DNA of 5,113 nt from Bacteroidota bacterium. GTDB taxonomy: Bacteria; Bacteroidota; Bacteroidia; Bacteroidales; VadinHA17. The stretch lies in assembly GCA_016868515.1 (NCBI GenBank), contig VGGM01000144.1, positions 1 through 5,113 on the forward strand, given 5' to 3'. Every line of letters starts with the position of its first letter. The first letter of the stretch is position 1. The notes beneath the pieces were generated by a model. That model saw only the letters and a program-made list of their open reading frames with translations. It ran no database searches and was not told the DNA's origin. Made by a program: the position numbers and the translations under genes. Of the stretch, positions 1 through 5,113 are shown one piece after another.

Positions 1-390
1 TCCGAACAGCAAAGGCCTGATATATAGCGTAGCCCCTGAACCATGAGGAGGAACGAACCGCTCATTCATCTTCACAACGGTCATAACCGCCTTTTTGAAA
101 AGTTCCTCCGGAACCTGTGCCATCAGAACTCCATTTGCCGAGGATAATAACCTCCTGGCGTTCTCCTCCCACCTGAATATTCTCACCCGTTTATCCATCC
201 CGCGGTAAGCCTTCATGCCCTCGAATGCCTCCTGTCCGTAATGAAGGCCGGTGGCAGCAATGTGAACATTCATAAACTCCGACGACGATATCTCAAGTTC
301 TCCCCATTTGCCGTTGCGGTAAAAGCAGCGTACATTATAGTCGGTTCTGACATATCCGAACGGCAGGTTTTTCCAGTCAATATTGTCCAT
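1..390 (-). CDS. ilvE: Branched-chain amino acid aminotransferase (N-terminal 130 residues, cut by window edge)
   Basis: This PLP-dependent class IV aminotransferase interconverts leucine, isoleucine and valine with their 2-oxo acids, using glutamate/2-oxoglutarate, in the cytoplasm. It is the last step of branched-chain amino acid synthesis and the first of their breakdown. The reading frame is open from the ATG at 388-390 to the left edge. Family signatures are clear: the N-terminal FGYVRTDYNVRC (11-22), HYGQEAFEGMKAYRG (50-64), RIFRWEENARR (70-80) and TLYIRPLLFG (121-130). The last matches the LY(I/V)RP segment of the fold-type IV BCAT large form, which is usually about 340-360 residues long. 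The PLP-binding lysine and the rest of the active site lie beyond the edge, so integrity cannot be judged. The start is supported by the N-terminus MDNIDWKNLPFG, typical of Bacteroidota BCATs, and by a promoter 42 bp upstream. It follows the cyclase gene on the same strand, but its own promoter suggests independent transcription. Confidence 0.95.
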   Translation of the reverse strand, partial: MDNIDWKNLPFGYVRTDYNVRCFYRNGKWGELEISSSEFMNVHIAATGLHYGQEAFEGMKAYRGMDKRVRIFRWEENARRLLSSANGVLMAQVPEELFKKAVMTVVKMNERFVPPHGSGATLYIRPLLFG

Positions 391-425
391 ATAGATTATT
401 ATAGATTATTATAGAATTATATAGA
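391..425. repeat. AT-rich 10-bp tandem repeat in the ilvE leader
   Basis: Two perfect copies of ATAGATTATT (391-400 and 401-410) are followed by a diverged copy, ATAGAATTAT (411-420), and a partial unit, ATAGA (421-425). On the minus strand the array fills nearly all the predicted untranslated leader of ilvE and abuts its start codon. There is no Shine-Dalgarno-like sequence within it. An AT-rich, unstructured leader is compatible with Bacteroidota translation initiation, which depends little on Shine-Dalgarno pairing. Any effect of copy number on expression is inference. Confidence 0.8.
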
Positions 426-431
426 TCTGCT

Positions 432-461
432 CAAATGTACTCTTTTAAGTGTAACGGCAAA
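432..461 (-). promoter_or_regulatory. Predicted ilvE promoter (Bacteroidota sigma-ABfr type)
   Basis: Read on the minus strand, the -33 element TTTG (458-461) is followed after 18 bp by TACATTTG (432-439). The second element is an exact match to the Bacteroidota -7 consensus TAnnTTTG. Transcription would begin near 426-428, giving a leader of about 37 nt that consists mainly of the tandem repeat. The promoter sits within 45 bp downstream of the cyclase stop codon, and no hairpin terminator is visible between the two genes. Read-through from the cyclase gene could therefore add to ilvE expression. Confidence 0.7.
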
Positions 462-475
462 ATGATATTTCGACT

Positions 476-2344
476 TTACTGGCCTTTCGCGAAAAAGGCT
501 GCCAGGTTCATAACCTGCGTACCGGCAGGGACACTTCTAAGCATGCGCGCAGTCTCCGTCATGAATTCATGACTGCCCAGAAATTCCGTCTGGTCAGCGG
601 CCCATTCCCTGATGTCCCTTATGGTCACTGTCTCCTTCATCTCCTTCATCAGCTTTTCCGTAAGGCGTATATAATCAACCCTTCCCAGGTAATCATAAAC
701 AGAATCATGAAGAATCATCATCGCCCGGGTGTCAAAGGTTCCCGCATAAAACTTCTCTATCATCTCAATGGCAGAACCAATGGTCAGGCCGTCAAACCCA
801 AGTCTCGGAAGAATATCATCGGCCCTGTTGCGTGAAAGCATCGAAGGATTGTCATAGTCATCTATCAACCCTGTAAAAAGGAAAAGAGCAGCAATTTTAA
901 CCGCAATGTAATCCTGCTCACCCAACTGCTCGGCGCCCGCCAGAATGTCTATTTGGGTCGAAACAGATTTTATCAGTGCACTGGTATGGAAATAGAAATT
1001 CGGAGGTGCCTCATCTTCAAACAACTTAACAACATACTCCTCCACATCGTAAATCTTCATCGTAAGCAGCTTCAGCATGAAACGGCTGTTCGGCGACTCT
1101 CCGTCATCAGTCATTCCTTCCTGCAAACCGGCAACGAAATACATGTCAAGTTCACCCTTGTACTTAACCGGCATCTTGCCGCGATGTTCACACACGAAAA
1201 AATCCTTTACAAACTCATAGGTGGTTCCCGATATGTTTATCTTCCCTGCCTCTCCCGATGACTCCATCCTGCTGGCCGTGTTCACCGTATCGCCCCATAT
1301 ATCGTACGATAGCTTCTTGTGGCCAACCACCCCGGCCACAACCGTCCCGGTATGAATACCTATCCTTATGTCCCAGAAATTCCTTCCCTCCTGCTCGGCC
1401 TCCTTCTTAAGCCTGGCCATGTATTGCTTCATTTCGTAAGCCGCAAGCACCACCTCCACCGGGTTTGTCCGGTTCTTCTCGGGTATTCCGCCGGCGCACA
1501 TGTATGCGTCACCAATGGTCTTGATCTTTTCAATATTGTACTTCTCAACAACCGAGTCAAAGTGAAAGAAAAACCGGTCAAGTTCGTCAATCAGAACCTC
1601 GGGATTCATCTCCTCCGCAATACGGGTGAACCCCTGAATATCACTGAACAGCACCGTCACGAAATTGTATTTCATTTTCGTCGCTTTACCCTTTGCCATC
1701 AGCTCATCAGCTGTCCACTTGGGGAGAACATTCGCCAGAAGCATTTCTGACTTCTCCTTCTCCTTTATAAGCTCCTCGGTTCTTACATTGATTATCTGCT
1801 CAAGCATGTACCTCCGTCGCGCAAAACTGTAGTTCATCCGCTCAAAAAGGTACCATATCAGCAGAAGTAACAGAACCGGATAACTGACTTTCGCAACATT
1901 TGTAAGGTACCATGGCGGCAGTACCCTGAATCGTACAACCTCACCCGTTCCCGAGTCTCCTCCGGAAGTGGTGTAATTCAGTATAAGGGTATATGGGCCT
2001 GCCGGAAGGTTAGTGTAGTCTTTTATATGATCATCGCCGTGATATGAAGGTTTTGTGTCGTAGCCCTCGAGGAAAAAGTTTATTTCATACCCGGGCAGTG
2101 AACTGACTACGAATGTCATGTTCTTAACCTGATGATTCACGGTAAGATAGTTCCCATCCCCCATAATCAGGTCGATCTCCTGCTTCCTTATTACCGAATC
2201 GTAATCGAGTATAACATGGGTAAGCTGCGGGAATCCCCTCAGCTCATAATCCTGCCCGTAACCATACATGCATGAAAAGGCAATCATTGCCTGTACTGCA
2301 AAAAGCCGGAGGGGAATATGATGAAGCCTGCGGTAAGAGTTCAT
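476..2344 (-). CDS. Membrane-anchored class III adenylate cyclase with Y_Y_Y sensor domain and degenerate C-terminal HD domain
   Basis: This protein probably converts ATP to cAMP at the inner membrane in response to an extracytoplasmic signal. Domains in order: a signal peptide or N-terminal anchor (about 8-30); a periplasmic Y_Y_Y-type beta-sandwich (about 45-145, with INFFLEGYD at 88-96 and YTNLPAGPYTL at 110-120, ending in RVLPPWYLT); one transmembrane helix (about 152-168); a coiled-coil linker (about 170-205); and the cyclase domain (about 225-407). Catalytic residues are all present: metal-binding D235 (FSDIQGFT) and D279 (IKTIGDAYM), the adenine-selecting pair K275 and D348 (YDIWGD), and transition-state N355 and R359 (VNTASRM). 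The K/D pair predicts adenylate rather than guanylate cyclase. Residues about 423-605 resemble the HD phosphohydrolase domain that ends related Bacteroidota cyclases, but the motif residues are replaced (AALFLFTG at 485-492 where AAxFHDTG is expected). Y_Y_Y domains normally follow a beta-propeller, which is absent here. The signal sensed and the cAMP target are unknown. The ATG start fits the signal peptide and the promoter just upstream. Confidence 0.93.
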   Translation of the reverse strand: MNSYRRLHHIPLRLFAVQAMIAFSCMYGYGQDYELRGFPQLTHVILDYDSVIRKQEIDLIMGDGNYLTVNHQVKNMTFVVSSLPGYEINFFLEGYDTKPSYHGDDHIKDYTNLPAGPYTLILNYTTSGGDSGTGEVVRFRVLPPWYLTNVAKVSYPVLLLLLIWYLFERMNYSFARRRYMLEQIINVRTEELIKEKEKSEMLLANVLPKWTADELMAKGKATKMKYNFVTVLFSDIQGFTRIAEEMNPEVLIDELDRFFFHFDSVVEKYNIEKIKTIGDAYMCAGGIPEKNRTNPVEVVLAAYEMKQYMARLKKEAEQEGRNFWDIRIGIHTGTVVAGVVGHKKLSYDIWGDTVNTASRMESSGEAGKINISGTTYEFVKDFFVCEHRGKMPVKYKGELDMYFVAGLQEGMTDDGESPNSRFMLKLLTMKIYDVEEYVVKLFEDEAPPNFYFHTSALIKSVSTQIDILAGAEQLGEQDYIAVKIAALFLFTGLIDDYDNPSMLSRNRADDILPRLGFDGLTIGSAIEMIEKFYAGTFDTRAMMILHDSVYDYLGRVDYIRLTEKLMKEMKETVTIRDIREWAADQTEFLGSHEFMTETARMLRSVPAGTQVMNLAAFFAKGQ

Positions 2345-2360
2345 CTCTCAATTGTCTCAC

Positions 2361-2391
2361 CAAATGTAACACATAATGAAGACCTGACAAA
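2361..2391 (-). promoter_or_regulatory. Predicted promoter of the adenylate cyclase gene
   Basis: On the minus strand, TTTG (2388-2391) and TACATTTG (2361-2368) are separated by 19 bp, a full match to the Bacteroidota -33/-7 promoter form. The -7 octamer is identical to that upstream of ilvE. The start of transcription would fall near 2356, leaving a very short leader of roughly 12 nt before the ATG at 2342-2344. A weak purine run, GAGAG, lies immediately before the start codon and is too close for normal Shine-Dalgarno pairing. Confidence 0.7.
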
Positions 2392-2410
2392 ACCATTAGC
2401 CCTTTTTGAC

Positions 2411-2418
2411 TAATTTTG
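2411..2418 (+). promoter_or_regulatory. Possible -7 element of the rdgB-porZ promoter
   Basis: TAATTTTG matches the Bacteroidota -7 consensus TAnnTTTG and lies 17 bp before the rdgB ATG, placing the transcript start near 2423. No TTTG is found about 19 bp further upstream, so the -33 half is missing or weak. The match is therefore less secure than the two minus-strand promoters. It lies back to back with the cyclase promoter. Confidence 0.45.
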
Positions 2419-2435
2419 TGCAAATATTAAGAGAT

Positions 2436-3023
2436 ATGACAGTCCTGTTTGCCACCCATAACAATCATAAATACAACGAGATAAGATCAATTGTGCCTTC
2501 CGGTCTCACTCTGCTTGACATGCCGGCAGCGGGCATACACGACGATATCCCCGAAACAGGCGACACCCTTGAAGAAAACGCCCTGATCAAAGCGCGCGAA
2601 TGTTTCAGGCTCACCGGCATAGTCTCTTTCGCCGACGACACCGGACTCGAGGTCGAATTCCTGGACGGAGAGCCCGGAGTGCGATCGGCAAGGTACGCCG
2701 GTGAGGGGAAGGATATGAACCGCAACATTGAGAAACTACTCCGGAAACTCGATGGGGCTCAGAACCGTTCGGCACGATTCAGAACCGTTATCGCACTGGT
2801 TTCCGGTAATGGTGAATTCATGTTTGAGGGCATTGCAGGTGGGTCGATAATAAAGGAAAGAAGAGGAATACACGGTTTTGGATACGATCCTGTTTTTCTC
2901 CCTGAAGGCAGTAAACTGACTTTCGCCGAAATGCCCCTGGCCGAAAAAAACCTTATTTCACACAGGGCTTCTGCCTTCAGAAAGTTGTCGGAATTTCTTT
3001 CCTCCGCTGCATTCAAACAATAA
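2436..3023 (+). CDS. rdgB: Non-canonical purine NTP pyrophosphatase (XTP/dITP diphosphatase, RdgB/HAM1 family)
   Basis: This cytoplasmic house-cleaning enzyme hydrolyses XTP, ITP and dITP to the monophosphate plus pyrophosphate, keeping deaminated purines out of DNA and RNA. At 195 residues it has the usual family length. All signature blocks are present: ATHNNHKYNEI (6-16), ETGDTLEENALIKA (40-53), ADDTGLEVEFLDGEPGV (66-82, with the catalytic-site D67/D68) running into SARYAG (84-89), RFRTVIAL (114-121), RRGIHGFGYDPVF (142-154) and KNLISHRASA (171-180). The frame can be extended 10 codons upstream to a TTG at 2406. The ATG at 2436 is chosen because family members begin a few residues before the AT-N-K motif, and because the TTG lies upstream of the predicted -7 element and so outside the transcript. 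Shine-Dalgarno pairing is weak (AAGAG very close to the start). porZ follows after 26 bp and is probably in the same operon. Confidence 0.96.
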   Translation: MTVLFATHNNHKYNEIRSIVPSGLTLLDMPAAGIHDDIPETGDTLEENALIKARECFRLTGIVSFADDTGLEVEFLDGEPGVRSARYAGEGKDMNRNIEKLLRKLDGAQNRSARFRTVIALVSGNGEFMFEGIAGGSIIKERRGIHGFGYDPVFLPEGSKLTFAEMPLAEKNLISHRASAFRKLSEFLSSAAFKQ

Positions 3024-3026
3024 TAA

Positions 3027-3048
3027 CCTTAAGGACAAGTTATTAAGG
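3027..3048 (+). promoter_or_regulatory. Small inverted repeat in the rdgB-porZ gap, at the porZ ribosome-binding region
   Basis: CCTTAA (3027-3032) and TTAAGG (3043-3048) could pair around a 10-nt loop ending one base before the porZ ATG. CCTTAAGG (3027-3034) is itself a palindrome, and TTAAGG occurs twice as a direct repeat. The purine-rich AAGGA at 3031-3035 is rather far from the start (15 bp), while AAGG at 3045-3048 is too near, so neither is a standard Shine-Dalgarno site. The stem is short and AT-rich, so a regulatory role is only a possibility. It lacks the T-tract of an intrinsic terminator. Confidence 0.3.
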
Positions 3049-3049
3049 C

Positions 3050-5113
3050 ATGAAATACCGGTTGCTGATTTCTCTACACCTGATCATTTTCACTGCCTTT
3101 GCTAAAGGACAGTTACCGCAGGGCTCATGGGCCGATAACCTCAGCTACAACAACGGCCGGTTCGTTGTTATGGCCGGCGATATCGTTTATTGTGCAACTC
3201 CGTCGGGAATTATTGCAGCCTCCACTTCATACAGTTCAGTATCAAAACTATCAACCGTAACCGGACTCTCCTCCACTAACCTGAGTACTATAGGGTGGTC
3301 GGCCGAAACTTCCACGCTGATTGTGGCCTATTCCACCACCAATATTGACCTGCTGAAAGGCAACCAAATCAGAAACCTTCCGGAGATAATGCGTAAAAAC
3401 ATACCGGGGCTCAAGGAGATATACAGGGTAAGAACACTCGGATCGCGAGCCTACCTCGCATGCTCATTCGGAATTGTGGTTATTGACCTTGCCCGAGAGG
3501 AGATATTCGATACCTGGAAACCCGGTCCGGCAACTGAAGCGAATGCCGTATACGACATTGCTTTCAGCAACGGGAATATATTTGCCGCCACCGCCAGGGG
3601 TATCTTTCAGGCCGATATCACGAACCCGGGGCTGGCCTATTTCGGAAACTGGAACCGCCAAGATGAACTACCATCCCCCGGTTCGGCATACTCATGCATA
3701 GCAGCTGCCGGGGGTAATATTTTCGCCAACAGGTTATCAGCGACAGCAGCAGGAGATTCTGTATTCATGTACAACGGCAACTGGCAATACCTCTACTCAA
3801 CACCGGGTACCCGAAACCACTCATTCGAGGTCTCTGCCACTGCTGAACTCATAGTCTCATCAGAACTCGATGTGAAATACTTCCGAAATGACGGTACCCT
3901 GCTCGGTACGGTAACCGGTTACGGAACCGAAAGCGCACTCCCCTCTAATGCAATCAGAAGCGGTCAGACATTTTGGATTGCCGACAGGAACCAGGGCCTG
4001 GTTTCGGTTACACCGCCTGCTGCCGGCGAATTCTACCTTCCCGATGGCCCTGCATACAACAGCGTGGCAAACATTCACGCCTCGAACGGCACCGTTTATG
4101 TCGCCGGCGGAGCTGTCGACAATGCCTGGAACAACACATGGAAAATGCTCGAAGCCTCATGGCGCGACCAGCAGGGTTGGCACTCACTGCCCCCCTCAGC
4201 TTTCCGCGATGCCGTGCGTATTATTCCAGGTAAATCCAATAACTACTTCATCTCCACCTGGGGAATGGGACTGCTGGAGTATTCGGGCAACACCCTGCTT
4301 AACCACTATAATGAATCAAACTCGCCGCTAAACAGCGTAATTCCCGGCCAGCCCTTTACAAGGCTTTGCGGAATGGCATTCGACCCGGATGACAACCTCT
4401 GGATTGTTCACTCGGGCGTTACGCAGAATATCAAGGTGCTTAAACCCGACCGTACCTGGATCAGCCTGCCGGTTACCATCGACGCCCCCACAATAAGCGA
4501 TATTATCATAACCCGCAACGGACACAAATGGATTGTGCTGCCAAGGGGTTACGGCCTGTTTATCATCGACGACAACGGAACACCCGAACAATTTGACGAC
4601 GACACCTACCGTAAGATGATTATAAGGGATACCGACGACAAGGTTATTTCAAACGTCTATTCGGTAACCGAAGACCTCGACGGAAATATCTGGGTCGGAA
4701 CCGACCAGGGCCCTGCGATATACTATAATCCGGTTAGGCCTGCCACGGAAGATATCAGGGCTGTCAGAATCAAAATACCCAGGAATGATGGCACCGGACT
4801 TGCCGACTATATGCTTGGAACCGAGATTATTACCTCAATTGCGGTCGATGGCGCAAACAGGAAATGGATTTCAACATTAAACTCAGGGGTATTCCTTCTC
4901 TCAGCCGATGGAACAAAAAAGATTGCCCACTTTACCGCCGAAAACAGCCCGCTCCCTTCCAATACTGTTGTCTCGGTGGCCACCGACGTTTCAAACGGGA
5001 TGGTGTGGTTCGGAACAGCCAGCGGTATCATTGCCTATCGGGGTGATGCGCCTGCAGGCCGTGAAAAACTAAAGGGAGTATATCCATACCCTAATCCGGT
5101 GAGACCCGATTAT
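3050..5113 (+). CDS. porZ: Type IX secretion system protein PorZ (688 residues, C-terminal domain cut by window edge)
   Basis: PorZ belongs to the surface attachment complex of the T9SS with PorU, PorV and PorQ. In Porphyromonas gingivalis it binds anionic LPS and delivers it to the sortase PorU, which anchors cargo proteins. The frame is open from the ATG to the right edge without interruption. Residues 1-20 form a signal peptide (AFA then KGQ). The start of the mature protein, GSWADNLSYNNG, and the segments NIDLLKGNQIRNL and ACSFGIVVIDL are diagnostic of PorZ. Two beta-propellers follow, with blade motifs of the two-component-regulator type: DDNLWIV (448-453), GHKWIVLPRGYGLF, DGNIWVGTDQG (544-554), NRKWISTLNSGVF and MVWFGTASGI (651-660). 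The window stops at YPYPNPVRPDY, the opening of the C-terminal beta-sandwich (CTD). Roughly 80-100 residues are missing if length follows the P. gingivalis protein. Generic propeller proteins share the blades, but the N-terminal and CTD-entry segments favour PorZ. Confidence 0.9.
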   Translation, partial: MKYRLLISLHLIIFTAFAKGQLPQGSWADNLSYNNGRFVVMAGDIVYCATPSGIIAASTSYSSVSKLSTVTGLSSTNLSTIGWSAETSTLIVAYSTTNIDLLKGNQIRNLPEIMRKNIPGLKEIYRVRTLGSRAYLACSFGIVVIDLAREEIFDTWKPGPATEANAVYDIAFSNGNIFAATARGIFQADITNPGLAYFGNWNRQDELPSPGSAYSCIAAAGGNIFANRLSATAAGDSVFMYNGNWQYLYSTPGTRNHSFEVSATAELIVSSELDVKYFRNDGTLLGTVTGYGTESALPSNAIRSGQTFWIADRNQGLVSVTPPAAGEFYLPDGPAYNSVANIHASNGTVYVAGGAVDNAWNNTWKMLEASWRDQQGWHSLPPSAFRDAVRIIPGKSNNYFISTWGMGLLEYSGNTLLNHYNESNSPLNSVIPGQPFTRLCGMAFDPDDNLWIVHSGVTQNIKVLKPDRTWISLPVTIDAPTISDIIITRNGHKWIVLPRGYGLFIIDDNGTPEQFDDDTYRKMIIRDTDDKVISNVYSVTEDLDGNIWVGTDQGPAIYYNPVRPATEDIRAVRIKIPRNDGTGLADYMLGTEIITSIAVDGANRKWISTLNSGVFLLSADGTKKIAHFTAENSPLPSNTVVSVATDVSNGMVWFGTASGIIAYRGDAPAGREKLKGVYPYPNPVRPDY

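Noticed and set aside
391..425. CRISPR-like array or mobile element end
   Set aside because: The units are 10 bp and directly abutting, without spacers. There are no terminal inverted repeats or transposase remnants nearby.
391..475. Terminator between the cyclase gene and ilvE
   Set aside because: No GC-rich stem followed by a T-run is present on the minus strand. The AT-rich repeat does not form a stable hairpin by eye.
1319..1750. Open frame of 143 codons on the plus strand, opposite the cyclase catalytic domain
   Set aside because: It lies wholly antisense to a well-supported domain, its product shows no recognisable family or signal, and there is no promoter or ribosome-binding evidence.
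2406..2435. Ten-codon N-terminal extension of rdgB from a TTG start
   Set aside because: Family members start just before the AT-N-K motif. The TTG also lies upstream of the predicted -7 element, so it would not be on the transcript.
3948..4331. Open frame of 127 codons on the plus strand inside porZ in another frame
   Set aside because: It overlaps the continuous PorZ frame, has a low-complexity Pro/Thr/Arg-rich product and matches no family I recognise. It is a shadow of the real gene.
3050..5113. Functional pairing of the propeller protein with the propeller-less cyclase as a split receptor
   Set aside because: The propeller protein carries PorZ-specific N-terminal segments and a CTD entry motif, which explain it as a T9SS component. 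The genes are also divergently transcribed, so proximity alone is weak evidence.

Overview
The window reads as ordinary chromosomal sequence from a member of the Bacteroidota, most likely a Bacteroidales-like environmental lineage; no species can be named from it. Three things point there. The last gene encodes PorZ, part of the type IX secretion system (T9SS), which is confined to this phylum. The upstream regions carry the Bacteroidota promoter form TTTG-N18/19-TAnnTTTG. Translation starts lack good Shine-Dalgarno sites. The branched-chain aminotransferase and the nucleotide-pyrophosphatase protein sequences also look like the Bacteroidota versions of those families.

Layout: the minus strand carries two genes. 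From right to left these are a 622-aa membrane-anchored class III adenylate cyclase (476-2344) and the first 130 codons of a branched-chain amino acid aminotransferase, ilvE (1-390, cut by the left edge). An 85-bp gap separates them. It holds a good promoter for ilvE and a short AT-rich tandem repeat just before the ilvE start codon. A 91-bp divergent region (2345-2435) separates the cyclase from the plus-strand pair: rdgB (XTP/dITP pyrophosphatase, 2436-3023) and porZ (3050 to the right edge, cut before its C-terminal domain). Only 26 bp lies between those two, so they are probably cotranscribed.

The genes do not form one pathway. IlvE makes or degrades branched-chain amino acids, RdgB cleans the nucleotide pool, PorZ serves surface protein anchoring, and the cyclase makes a second messenger in response to an unknown signal. 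The most unusual item is the cyclase. It has a Y_Y_Y sensor domain without the beta-propeller that usually precedes it. It also ends in an HD-type phosphohydrolase domain whose metal-binding residues look lost. I see no mobile element, CRISPR array, RNA gene or clear intrinsic terminator, and no convincing undescribed multi-gene system.
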